Assembly: GCF_022842145.1 (NCBI RefSeq)
Contig: NZ_JALHQD010000005.1
Location: 1 to 64,000 of the forward strand
DNA: 64,000 bases
Direction: 5' to 3'
DNA from: Tabrizicola sp.
Lineage (GTDB): Bacteria; Pseudomonadota; Alphaproteobacteria; Rhodobacterales; Rhodobacteraceae
Position numbers and translations under genes: made by a program. The notes beneath the pieces were generated by a model. It was not told where the DNA came from and searched no databases. It was given only the letters and a program-made list of their open reading frames with translations. Below, one piece after another: positions 43,471 to 52,014 of this stretch. How positions within the stretch are numbered: position 1 is the first letter of the stretch; each line of letters opens with the position of its first letter.

Positions 43471-44325
43471 TCAGATCCCCCTTGCTTTCATGAAATCCCA
43501 GACTTCCTGGTTGTTGAAATTGCTTTGCCGTCCAGGCTGGCCGGGACTGTGGCTGTTGCAATGAGGCTTCACATAGAGCTTTCTCATTGCCGCCTTGAAA
43601 TCTGCAAGATCCATGTTGCATCCCCCCATGTACCAGGCGACCTTTTGGGTGGGTTGGTGGTCGGCAATGATGGGGAGCTCCGTCCCCTCCCTTTGGCGCT
43701 TGGTCTTGGCCTGGAGACGCCTGATCGCACCCTTCGGTGGCGGTTTGCGCCGCTTTAAGTTAGCGAGGTCCCTGCTACACTCCCAGCATGCGCGTTTCTG
43801 AACCTTAGCTTTTTGCTTATCTGTTGTGGGTGTGTAGGAGGTACTAGAATCGTAGTCGGTGCTGCATTTGGCTTTCAGTTTTGCGGGTAGCGAATTTCGG
43901 AATCTCACAGCCGCCGCCGCGTCCAAACAATTCGGTGGAGTACAGGAAGTGTTCTGGAACATCGGGTCGCCGTGCCTGCAGACGCCCTTTCCCTCCACCT
44001 TCACCGTAAACGACCACATCGTGAAGCTGGCCTTGCCTTTGTTCGTAGCTGTCACGACGCCTTTCGGCGGCTGGCTGCCAGGTTCGTTTCCCGTGCTTGT
44101 CGAGATTTCGGACACATCCTCAAGCGCCGTGGGCTCGCCGTCGATTTTGACGGTCTTCGAGCCCTTCGTCAGGTCCGACGCCTGGGCGATGTTCACGTAA
44201 GGCACCGGGATCGGGCCGGCAGGAGGTGGGGGCGGGGTCATGCAGACGTCGCCCGGGGCGATGCCCTTGCCGCCGCTGCCCTTGTGGAAGAAGCCCATGT
44301 TCTCGGCATAGACGGTCAAACCCAT
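43471..44325 (-). CDS. DUF4150 PAAR-like protein with C-terminal HNH-like toxin domain
   Basis: A 284-residue two-part protein. Residues 1 to about 125 are the DUF4150 PAAR-like spike tip (GFFHKGSGGKGIAPGDVCMTPPPPP split, PVPYVNIAQASDLTKGSKTVKIDG). The rest is very basic and carries C180-x2-C183, ADHQP with H223, and H255-C256-x2-H259, an order recalling HNH-type nucleases with a zinc knuckle. GC falls from the spike part to the tail (43% at 43801-43860), as in recombined toxin tips. It likely caps the T6SS spike and delivers a nucleic-acid-cutting toxin. It overlaps the tagF stop by one base. Confidence 0.75.
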   Translation of the reverse strand: MGLTVYAENMGFFHKGSGGKGIAPGDVCMTPPPPPAGPIPVPYVNIAQASDLTKGSKTVKIDGEPTALEDVSEISTSTGNEPGSQPPKGVVTATNKGKASFTMWSFTVKVEGKGVCRHGDPMFQNTSCTPPNCLDAAAAVRFRNSLPAKLKAKCSTDYDSSTSYTPTTDKQKAKVQKRACWECSRDLANLKRRKPPPKGAIRRLQAKTKRQREGTELPIIADHQPTQKVAWYMGGCNMDLADFKAAMRKLYVKPHCNSHSPGQPGRQSNFNNQEVWDFMKARGI

Positions 44326-44846
44326 CAGCTGCCTCCCTGCGGCAGGCCGAAGGCGGCGAAGGCGCGGCCAGAGGGGAAGTTCAGCTCGTGGACCTCCCAG
44401 TCGTCACGCCACATCATGACGGCGGCAGAGGGCGGTGCGGCCGGTAGGGGAACGGGCAGGCGCGACAGGCCGCGGTCAAGGTCTGACGTGGTAATGTCAC
44501 CGTCGACGGTTTGGGTCAGCAGGGTTTCGGCGGCATCGAACCAGGGATCGTCGACCGCAAGGTCCCGACCAAGCGCTGCGATGACGAAGGGATAGCGTTC
44601 CCCGCGCGAGTCGTGGCTGTGCCGCCAGACCCCTGCAGCTGCAAGGGGGCCGAACAGGCCTGCGGCGGCCACGAAGCGCCAGGCGGGCTCGTCATAAGCG
44701 ATGGGCGGAGGCGGTGCCGTCCGTGTGGCAGCGGCATACCAGTTGTCCCAGCGGTCGGTAAAGTCGGGTGGCAAGGACGCGCCCAGGAACCCGGCTGCCG
44801 AGGGCAGCTTGCCGAAGTAGCCGGTCAGGGGCGGGTCAGGGGGCAT
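44325..44846 (-). CDS. tagF: T6SS-associated protein TagF (ImpM family)
   Basis: A 173-residue TagF. The family start LTGYFGKLPSAAGFLGASLPPDF is clear, followed by WRFVAAAGLFGPLAAAGVWRHSHDSRGERYPFVIAALG. TagF is a post-translational repressor that counteracts PpkA/Fha-dependent activation. It lies in the minus arm while ppkA and the FHA gene are in the plus arm of the same locus. Confidence 0.92.
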   Translation of the reverse strand: MPPDPPLTGYFGKLPSAAGFLGASLPPDFTDRWDNWYAAATRTAPPPPIAYDEPAWRFVAAAGLFGPLAAAGVWRHSHDSRGERYPFVIAALGRDLAVDDPWFDAAETLLTQTVDGDITTSDLDRGLSRLPVPLPAAPPSAAVMMWRDDWEVHELNFPSGRAFAAFGLPQGGS

Positions 44847-44850
44847 GGGA

Positions 44851-45258
44851 TCAGTTCAACTGGACTGTGGCCCCCTGCACCCGGTTCGCGCCTTCGGACC
44901 GGCTCAGGAGTTGGGTGCCACGGATCGTCACGCGGCCGTCGGAGGTCATGGTGATCGAGGCGGCACCGCAGCGCAGGATCAGTTCCTTTTGCGCCTCGAT
45001 GACCTGTGCCTCCCCATCGGTGACGACCTTAAGGATCGGGGGCTGGATCAGACCAAGGATCAGGGGCTGGTCGTCCATCATGGTTACAGCCGCCGTCCTG
45101 CCGATCGCGTCCTCGCCAATGGGGACAAGCGACTGGGCCAGAAGCTCGGTCTCACCCAGCGCGCCAGGGATCAGGACCCTGGCACGGCCATCGGGGTCGA
45201 TCGCAATGATCTGGGCCCGGTGGACGCCCTGGAGACCAAGGAAGGGTCCGTCATGCAT
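44851..45258 (-). CDS. DUF6484 T6SS-associated protein
   Basis: A 135-residue protein with VGP/OB-like N-terminal strands (GLQGVHRAQIIAIDPDGRARVLIPG) and the typical end LILRCGAASITMTSDGRVTIRGTQLLSRSEGANRVQGATVQLN (about residues 93-135), which looks like a short beta-helix of the gp5/VgrG needle. DUF6484 proteins occur in T6SS loci near PAAR genes. It may be part of spike assembly. The stop lies 4 bases before the tagF start. Confidence 0.8.
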   Translation of the reverse strand: MHDGPFLGLQGVHRAQIIAIDPDGRARVLIPGALGETELLAQSLVPIGEDAIGRTAAVTMMDDQPLILGLIQPPILKVVTDGEAQVIEAQKELILRCGAASITMTSDGRVTIRGTQLLSRSEGANRVQGATVQLN

Positions 45259-45269
45259 GGCTGATCTCC

Positions 45270-47978
45270 CTATTCGAAGGCGTAGGCAAAGCCGGCGTCA
45301 GAGCCTGTCACAGTGACGCGAGTCAGTTCGGCCCCTTCCAGCTTGCGGTTCAGGACCTGGCGGGAAAGTTCAGGCAGAAGGGTGTTCGTCAGGATCGCGT
45401 CGATCATCCGACCGCCCGACTCGATCTCGGTGCAGCGTGCCTTGATCGTGTCCATCACCCCGTCGCCGATCACCAGTTCCGCCCCGTGCCCCGCCTCCAG
45501 CCGCCGGGCGATACCGCGCAGTTTGTGGCCCGCGATGGACTCGATCATCGCGTCGGACAGTGGATAGTAGGGGATGGTGACCACGCGTCCGAGCAGCGCG
45601 GCGGGGAACACCTTCAGCAAGGGCGCGCGGAGCGAGCCGGTCAGTTCTTCCAGGTCGGCACCGGACTTGCCGTCCTCGGTCATCGCCATGATCTCTTCCG
45701 ACCCGACGTTGGAGGTGAGGAGGATGAGAGTATTCTTGAAGTCGATCCGGCGGCCTTCGCTGTCGTCCATCATCCCCTTGTCGAAGACCTGGAAAAAGAT
45801 CTCGTGCACGTCCGGGTGGGCCTTTTCGACCTCGTCCAGAAGGATCACCGAATACGGTCGCCGCCGGACCGCTTCGGTCAGGATGCCGCCCTTGCCGTAG
45901 CCGACGTAACCGGGCGGCGCGCCCTTCAGGGTCGATACGGTGTGCGCCTCCTGGAACTCGGACATGTTGATCGAGATCAGGTTCTGCTCGCCGCCGTACA
46001 GGGTTTCCGCGAGCGCCAGCGCGGTCTCGGTCTTGCCGACGCCCGAGGGGCCGCAGAGCATGAACACGCCGATGGGTTTCTCCGGCGCGCCGAGGCCCGC
46101 GTAGGAGGTCTGGATGCGGTTGGCGATCATGCCCATAGCGTGGTCCTGGCCGACGACGCGTTCGGACAGCGTCCCCGCAAGTTGAAGGGCGCGTTCGGTC
46201 TGGCTGGCAAGCATCCGGCCCATCGGGATGCCGGTCCAGTCCTGGACGATGGCACCAACGGCAAGGCGGTCGACGGCCGGAAGGATGAGGGGCCGTTCTC
46301 CTTGAGTATCGGCCAAAGTCGCCATGCGGGCGCGAAGTTTTGTCAGCATCTCTGCCTGGGCTTCTGGCGTCAGCGCCTCTGGCTCGGCTGTCTCCTCGCT
46401 GCCCTCGGGCGGAGTCTCGCCCGTCACTCCGGTCTCGTCCACCGGCTGACCCGCGCCCCGCAGGGTGGCGCGTAGCGACAGGACCTCATCGACCAGCACT
46501 TTTTCGGCGTCCCAGCGAGACTTGGCCGCCTCCAGTTCGGTAGTTGCTTTAGCGAGGGCCACCTCAACCTCGGCTTTGCGGTCGCCGACGTCGATGCCGA
46601 TCGCCTCCTCACGGCCGATGATCCCCTGCTCGACCTCCAGCGAGGACAGGCGGCGTTCGATGTCCTCCACCTCGGCCGGGGTTGCGTGTTGGGAAACGGC
46701 GACCCGGGCGCAGGCGGTGTCGAGAAGGCTGATCGCCTTGTCCGGCAGCTGGCGCGAGGGAATGTAGCGGTGCGACAGGGCCACGGCGGCCTCGATCGCC
46801 TCGTCCAGGATTTCGACCTTGTGGTGTTTCTCCAGCACGCCCGCCACGCCGCGCAACATGCGGACGGCGGCGTCTTCGGAGGGTTCCTCGACCTTCACCA
46901 CCTGGAATCGGCGGGTCAGGGCAGGATCTTTCTCGATATGTTCCTTGTATTCGGCCCAAGTCGCCGCGGCGACTGTCCGCAGTTCCCCCCGCGCAAGGGC
47001 CGGTTTCAGAAGGTTGGCAGCATCGCCCGTCCCTGCCGCACCCCCGGCCCCGATCAGGGTATGGGCTTCGTCGATGAAGAGGATGATCGGTTTCTCCGAG
47101 GACTGGACTTCGTCGATCACCTGCTTCAGGCGCTTCTCGAATTCCCCCTTCACCGACGCGCCCGCCTGCATGAGGCCCACGTCAAGCATGTGGAGTTGGA
47201 CCGCCTTCAGCTGCGGCGGCACGTCGCCACGGGCTAACCGCAAAGCAAAGCCTTCGACCACGGCGGTCTTGCCCACCCCCGCCTCGCCGGTGAGGATCGG
47301 GTTGTTCTGGCGCCGGCGCATCAGGATGTCGATGATCTGGCGGATTTCCGGGTCGCGGCCGATCACCGGGTCGATCCTCCCGGCCCGCGCGCGTTCGGTA
47401 AGGTTTGTCGCATATTGGTCAAGCGCCGACTTGCCGCCCGGGGCCTGCTTTGCCTTGGGGGCCTCGCCCTCGGGCTTCGCGCCTTCGACGGACTCGGCCA
47501 AAAGGTCGCCAAGTTGGCCGGACATCGATGCCGGGTCGACCTTGTCGAACTCCAGGCTGATTTTGAACAGCAGGCCCTCCAGCACCGGGACCTTCAGCGC
47601 GCCCAACAGGATGTAGGCCGACCGCACGGTGTCATCGCCGAATTCGAGGCTGCCGAAGGTCCAGCTCTCCTGGATGGCGCGGAAGATGTGGTCGGAGAAT
47701 TCCTCGACCGACCCCGCGCCGTGGGGCAGCGCGTCCACCGCGCGGGTGATGTCGGCGGCCAGCTTCGAGGCATCGACGCCGGCCGAGGCACAAAGGATCT
47801 CGAAATCCGACCGGGCGGATTGCGACAGCGCCTCGATGAAGTGGACAAGTTCAACATAGGGGTTTCCGCGGGCCTTGGCGGCTTGGGCTGCGGCGGAAAA
47901 TGCCTTTAGACAGACGGGGTTCAGCTTTCCGACCAGCTCCTTGCGCTTGATCGTTTCGGTGCCGCCACGTGGGGCCAT
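45270..47978 (-). CDS. tssH: T6SS ATPase TssH/ClpV
   Basis: A 902-residue AAA+ unfoldase that takes apart contracted TssB/TssC sheaths. N-terminal sheath-binding domain (LNPVCLKAFSAAAQAAKARGNPYVELVHFIEAL), first ATPase (Walker A LTGEAGVGKTAVVEG, B ILFIDEAHTLIGAGG), middle coiled region, and second ATPase (FMLCGPSGVGKTETALALAE, LLDEVEKAHPDVHEIFFQVFD). Length is right for ClpV. It is the first gene of the minus arm and starts 160 bases from ppkA on the other strand. Confidence 0.97.
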   Translation of the reverse strand: MAPRGGTETIKRKELVGKLNPVCLKAFSAAAQAAKARGNPYVELVHFIEALSQSARSDFEILCASAGVDASKLAADITRAVDALPHGAGSVEEFSDHIFRAIQESWTFGSLEFGDDTVRSAYILLGALKVPVLEGLLFKISLEFDKVDPASMSGQLGDLLAESVEGAKPEGEAPKAKQAPGGKSALDQYATNLTERARAGRIDPVIGRDPEIRQIIDILMRRRQNNPILTGEAGVGKTAVVEGFALRLARGDVPPQLKAVQLHMLDVGLMQAGASVKGEFEKRLKQVIDEVQSSEKPIILFIDEAHTLIGAGGAAGTGDAANLLKPALARGELRTVAAATWAEYKEHIEKDPALTRRFQVVKVEEPSEDAAVRMLRGVAGVLEKHHKVEILDEAIEAAVALSHRYIPSRQLPDKAISLLDTACARVAVSQHATPAEVEDIERRLSSLEVEQGIIGREEAIGIDVGDRKAEVEVALAKATTELEAAKSRWDAEKVLVDEVLSLRATLRGAGQPVDETGVTGETPPEGSEETAEPEALTPEAQAEMLTKLRARMATLADTQGERPLILPAVDRLAVGAIVQDWTGIPMGRMLASQTERALQLAGTLSERVVGQDHAMGMIANRIQTSYAGLGAPEKPIGVFMLCGPSGVGKTETALALAETLYGGEQNLISINMSEFQEAHTVSTLKGAPPGYVGYGKGGILTEAVRRRPYSVILLDEVEKAHPDVHEIFFQVFDKGMMDDSEGRRIDFKNTLILLTSNVGSEEIMAMTEDGKSGADLEELTGSLRAPLLKVFPAALLGRVVTIPYYPLSDAMIESIAGHKLRGIARRLEAGHGAELVIGDGVMDTIKARCTEIESGGRMIDAILTNTLLPELSRQVLNRKLEGAELTRVTVTGSDAGFAYAFE

Positions 47979-48138
47979 AATCCTTCCCCCTCAACCGCTT
48001 CTGAATATACTTGCTCATCAGGGCGGAAAGACGCAGGCTTTCCGCAGGGTCACTCTAGTCCGGAAATTTTCGCATGGCGACTGTTTTGGCGGTGCCGGTC
48101 TTGAAAACCGGACCCGGGGTGCGGGTAGGGGCCGCGAG
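47979..48138. promoter_or_regulatory. divergent T6SS promoter region
   Basis: A 160-base gap between tssH (left) and ppkA (right) that should hold both promoters. It contains an 8-bp inverted repeat, GCGGAAAG/CTTTCCGC, at 48023-48045, and a weaker ACCGG/CCGGT dyad at 48095-48111. The spacer is locally AT-richer around 48001-48015 and 48064-48072. No certain sigma factor site is seen; a sigma-54 -24/-12 element was not found. Confidence 0.4.
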
Positions 48139-50241
48139 ATGATCGGCCCCTTGCCCGGAGACATCTTCCGCCAGGGCCAGGTCTTGAACCACACCTACGA
48201 AATCGAGGGGGTTCTGGGCCGTGGCGGTACGGGCGAGGTCTACCGGGCGCGCAACCAGATCTCCGGGCGGATCGTCGCGATCAAGGCGCTGAACGCACAG
48301 TTTTCCGGGAACGACGACTATATCCAGCTCATGCGCCGCGAAGAGCAGATGCGCGATGTCATCAATGACGCGGTGGTCCGGTATTCCGAGTGCTCGCGGA
48401 CGGATCAAGGTCACGTCTTCCTGGTGATGGATTTCATCGACGGGCCGTCGATGAGCGACATCATGATGCGCCGCCGGATGGACCCGCGCGAGTTGATGAT
48501 CATCGCGCACCGGGTGGCCGAGGGGCTGGTGGCGGCCCATGCGTTGGGGATCGTCCACCGGGACCTGTCGCCCGACAACGTTGTCTTGCGCGACGGGGCG
48601 GCGGAGAAGGCGACAATCATCGACTTCGGCATCGCCAAGGACACTTCGGCAGGTGCAAAGACCATCGTCGGTAACGAGTTCGCCGGGAAGTATGAGTATG
48701 CAGCCCCCGAGCAATTGGAGGGGCGGGCCGAGAAAAGGTCAGACCTTTATGCCCTGGGCGCGACCTTGCTGGCGGCGTTCCGTGGCCAGGTGCCGTTTGG
48801 CGGTTCGACGCCCGGCGAGATCATCCGCCGCAAGCAGACGAAGCTGGACACCGACGGCGTGCCGGAGCCATTGAAGGCCCTGGTGGACTGGCTGACGGCC
48901 CCTGCCCTTTCTGACCGCGCAGCCAGTGCGGAGGCGGTGGTCGAGCGCCTGAACCATTCGCTGAAGCCTCCCTCGACCCGGGGTCGCCGTGCGCCGCCCG
49001 AGCCGGTAGAGGCGCGGAAGGGACGCGGCGGAACCCTCGCGCTGCTTCTGGTTCTGCTTCTGGGGCTGGTCGGGGGTGGGGCCTGGTATGCAGGGCTTAT
49101 GGACCCCTGGCTGAACCCGATCCCCGTCGCCTCGCCGTACCGGTTGACCGCAAGTTTCGGGCCGGAGGGGGCGCAGCTTTCCGGCAACGCCCCGGATGCC
49201 GAGGCGGCCCAGCAGCTGGAGCTTGCCTTCACCGCCGCAACGGGGCGCGCGCCACCCGCCGAAGCCCTCGCGTTGGCCCAAGGCGTGCCGGACGAGCGCT
49301 GGGTCGGCAGCCTTGTTGAGCTATTCGCGCTTCTGCAGGGCATTCCCGAATGGCGACTGACAGTGACGGACTCTGCCGTCGACATCGAGGCGGTCACGGC
49401 GAACCGGGATCAGACCGAGGCAAAGCGGAAGGCGATCCTGGACTGGGCAGCCCGGACCGAGATGAAGATTGGGTTCACCCCGCGAACCGGTCCGGCCAAG
49501 CTGCAGGGCCAGTCGGTTTTGGATGCGCTCGCCCCCTTTGCCGTCTGCGGCCCGCTGAACCCCGACAAGGGCCCGCTGCAGATCTACGATCTGGGCGAGA
49601 CCATCGCCGTGACGGGAGCGATGGAGTCGGTAGAGGCGCGAGACGCGCTTCTGGCGGCGGTGGAGCCGGCGCTTGGTGACCGAAGCCTCAGGCTGGACGT
49701 GACGATCCTGAACAAGGACCTCTGCACTATCCGCAAGGTCCTGCCCCCCGTGAGCGCGGGCGATGCGGTGATCTGGTTCGGCAACGGCGCGACGGGCGAG
49801 GTCAACCTGTCCGGAATCTTCCGTGCGGGCGACAACCCGGTGGTCGAGGTCCTGGTCCCGCCCGACCTGACGGGGCTGTCGCTCTGGGTGCTGGTGGTCG
49901 ACAACACCAACCAGGTCTTCAGCCTGCTTCCGAACGAGAAGGAGGCCGAGCATGACATCCAGGACATTGGCAGCATCGTCGACGGGGTCCGGCGCATCCG
50001 CGTCCTGGGCAGCATGGCAGATTTGCAGGCGGGAACCTCTGTCTTCTCGATCGAAGTTGATGCAAGCAATTTCGGCAAATCGGAGATCATCGCGATCCTG
50101 TCGAGACGGCCACTTTTCGGCACTCGGCTGCCGGAAACGCTGTCGGTCGGAGGGCTTGCGGACGAGCTTGGGGATGCCCTTGCGAAGGACCCGGAGAACA
50201 TCGTGTCAATCGCCTCGCGGGTCATCGATGCAAGACCTTGA
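48139..50241 (+). CDS. ppkA: T6SS Ser/Thr kinase PpkA with periplasmic BON/DUF4384-like region
   Basis: A 700-residue membrane kinase. Cytoplasmic kinase domain (about 20-275) has LGRGGTGEVYRAR, Lys49, HRDLSPDN (140-147) and DFG (162-164). One helix (about 298-320, LALLLVLLLGLVGGGAWYAGLM) precedes a large periplasmic part with a BON-like segment (LTASFGPEGAQLSGNAPDAEAAQQL) and a DUF4384-like end (LWVLVVDNTNQVFSLLPNEKEAE). PpkA phosphorylates an FHA protein to switch on secretion, and its sensor part responds to envelope signals. The ATG at 48139 lies after GCGAG. Confidence 0.9.
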   Translation: MIGPLPGDIFRQGQVLNHTYEIEGVLGRGGTGEVYRARNQISGRIVAIKALNAQFSGNDDYIQLMRREEQMRDVINDAVVRYSECSRTDQGHVFLVMDFIDGPSMSDIMMRRRMDPRELMIIAHRVAEGLVAAHALGIVHRDLSPDNVVLRDGAAEKATIIDFGIAKDTSAGAKTIVGNEFAGKYEYAAPEQLEGRAEKRSDLYALGATLLAAFRGQVPFGGSTPGEIIRRKQTKLDTDGVPEPLKALVDWLTAPALSDRAASAEAVVERLNHSLKPPSTRGRRAPPEPVEARKGRGGTLALLLVLLLGLVGGGAWYAGLMDPWLNPIPVASPYRLTASFGPEGAQLSGNAPDAEAAQQLELAFTAATGRAPPAEALALAQGVPDERWVGSLVELFALLQGIPEWRLTVTDSAVDIEAVTANRDQTEAKRKAILDWAARTEMKIGFTPRTGPAKLQGQSVLDALAPFAVCGPLNPDKGPLQIYDLGETIAVTGAMESVEARDALLAAVEPALGDRSLRLDVTILNKDLCTIRKVLPPVSAGDAVIWFGNGATGEVNLSGIFRAGDNPVVEVLVPPDLTGLSLWVLVVDNTNQVFSLLPNEKEAEHDIQDIGSIVDGVRRIRVLGSMADLQAGTSVFSIEVDASNFGKSEIIAILSRRPLFGTRLPETLSVGGLADELGDALAKDPENIVSIASRVIDARP

Positions 50242-50313
50242 CTTTAGGTCAGGGGGTGCAAGAGTTGATTTGAAGATTTTGTTTCAGCGTAGTGCAGAAG
50301 GCTTTGGACCGAG

Positions 50314-51456
50314 ATGGAGCTTGAACCGTTCCTGGTTCCTGTGGCGGATGGCAGCGTCTCAGGATCGGAACTGCGCAACGACCCGCGTTTCCATGCCGTC
50401 GAGCGGCTGATGGAGCCTGCCGCCCGAAGTTCCCGGCTGGAGAATGTCAGGGCGGGCGGGACGGGAAGCGCCACTGTCGACTGGGCCGCAATACTGTCGG
50501 AAGCCGAGGAGCTGGCCCAGACCGGGCGAGACATCCGGCTTCTGGTGGTCGTGGTCCGGGCACTGGCAAATTCCGAAGGGTTCGACGGGCTGGCGCAGGG
50601 CCTGGGGTTGCTGACCATGACGGTCGAGACCCACTGGGACAGCCTGCATCCAGCGCTCCGCGAAAGCCCCTCGTTCAGCGAGGCTGCACGGCGGCGCACC
50701 AACGCAATCCTCGACCTGCAGAACCGGGACAACGGGCTTCTCTGCGACCTGGAATTCACCGTGGTCCTGACCCCGCGGGGCCTGGGCGCGGTCACGTTCG
50801 GCGATCTTTGCGCCGGTGCGCTTACACGGATGCAGGCGCAAGCAGAATTGCCGCAGGGCCTCGGCGAGAAGGAACTGGCCGAGCTTCTGTCTCGCCACGA
50901 CGCCCGGGTGAACCGCGTCACCGCCGCCTGCCGCGCCATGGCGATCGAGCGGCCGGACGATCTGACGACCCTGGTCCAGGTGATCGAAGCCGCCCGGTCC
51001 GCCCTTTCCGCGCTTGAGGCCGCTCTCACCGCCCGCGTGGGGGAGAACGGCGTCGGCTTCAGGCTACAGGAACTCGACAAGGTCCTGACGCGGGCGCTGG
51101 TCCCGCTGGCCGCCGCACAGGGCCAGACGGCGCCTGCCGCACCCACACCGGAGGTGACTGCCATGGCCGAGCCGTCCCTTGCCCCGATGACTAACGGCGC
51201 GCAGCCTTCTTCCGCGGGAAGCGGGGGTATCCCCGGTTCGGTGAACTCGCGTCGGGACGTCGAACGCTGTCTCGACATGATCATCGATTTCTACGAACGC
51301 ACCGAACCCTCCAGCCCGATCCCTCATCTCGCGCGGCGCATGCGGAAGATGGTGCCGATGAACTTTCTGCAGTTGATGGAAGAGATCGCCCCCAGCGGAA
51401 TGAAGGAATTCAAGAACGTAGCCGGCGTGGACGACAAGAAATCGGCCTCGCAATAG
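50314..51456 (+). CDS. tssA: T6SS protein TssA (ImpA family)
   Basis: A 380-residue TssA that caps the growing sheath. The ImpA_N domain is at the N-terminus (FLVPVADGSVSGSELRNDPRFHAVERLMEPAAR split) with DWAAILSEAEELAQTGRDIRL and VETHWDSLHPALRE. A Pro/Ala linker (about 280-320) is followed by the short conserved C-terminus VERCLDMIIDFYERTEPSSPIP. It starts 72 bases after ppkA. Confidence 0.93.
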   Translation: MELEPFLVPVADGSVSGSELRNDPRFHAVERLMEPAARSSRLENVRAGGTGSATVDWAAILSEAEELAQTGRDIRLLVVVVRALANSEGFDGLAQGLGLLTMTVETHWDSLHPALRESPSFSEAARRRTNAILDLQNRDNGLLCDLEFTVVLTPRGLGAVTFGDLCAGALTRMQAQAELPQGLGEKELAELLSRHDARVNRVTAACRAMAIERPDDLTTLVQVIEAARSALSALEAALTARVGENGVGFRLQELDKVLTRALVPLAAAQGQTAPAAPTPEVTAMAEPSLAPMTNGAQPSSAGSGGIPGSVNSRRDVERCLDMIIDFYERTEPSSPIPHLARRMRKMVPMNFLQLMEEIAPSGMKEFKNVAGVDDKKSASQ

Positions 51457-51486
51457 GCCCCGAGAATGTCAGGAAAGGTCTGAACC

Positions 51487-52011
51487 ATGGCAAGTGAAAG
51501 CAAGGCAAAGGTGATCGAACGCAACCGCGCCCCGCGGGTGCAGATCGCCTATGACGTCGAACACTACGGCAGCCCGACCACCATCGAACTTCCCTTCGTC
51601 ATGGGCGTGATGGCCGACCTCGCCGGTAAGTCCGAGACGAAGGAGGCGATGAGGCCAGTCACCGACCGCACCTTCGTCGACGTCGATGCAGGACGCTTCG
51701 GCAAGTTCATGGAGGCTCTTGCCCCGCGCGTGAAGGCGCGTGTGCCGAACCGCCTGCCCGCCAAGGATGGCGCCGCAGACGAGGAAATGTTCGTCGACCT
51801 GACCTTCAAGCGCATGTCGGATTTCACTCCGGACAAGGTGGCCGAACAAGTCCCGGCGCTTGCTGAGCTCTTGAAGATGCGGCGGCAGCTCGAGGAGCTT
51901 CTCGGCTACATGGACGGCAAGGTTAACGCCGAAAAGCGCATCGCGCAGCTTCTGCAGAACGAGCCCCTGCTGATGCAGGTCGCCGAAGAAGCCATGAAGA
52001 AGGAGGGCTGA
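51487..52011 (+). CDS. tssB: T6SS contractile sheath small subunit TssB
   Basis: A 174-residue sheath subunit (VipA). Motifs: RNRAPRVQIAYDVEHYG, KIELPFVMGVMADLAG (here TIELPFVMGVMADLAGKSE), RTFVDVDAGRFGKFM and DLTFKRMSDFTPDKVAEQVP. It lies 3 bases before tssC and is made in step with it. Sheath heterodimers contract to fire the Hcp tube. Confidence 0.97.
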   Translation: MASESKAKVIERNRAPRVQIAYDVEHYGSPTTIELPFVMGVMADLAGKSETKEAMRPVTDRTFVDVDAGRFGKFMEALAPRVKARVPNRLPAKDGAADEEMFVDLTFKRMSDFTPDKVAEQVPALAELLKMRRQLEELLGYMDGKVNAEKRIAQLLQNEPLLMQVAEEAMKKEG

Positions 52012-52014
52012 GCG

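Noticed and set aside
43469-43621. N-terminal extension of the 149-residue candidate immunity protein
   Set aside because: It would overlap the effector gene by about 150 bases and its translation (Gln/Ser-rich) is the effector's other frame. A TTG with a good ribosome site exists just after the effector stop.
48023-48045. Reading the T6SS spacer hairpin as a terminator
   Set aside because: It lies between divergent starts, where no transcript should end, and has no T-run.
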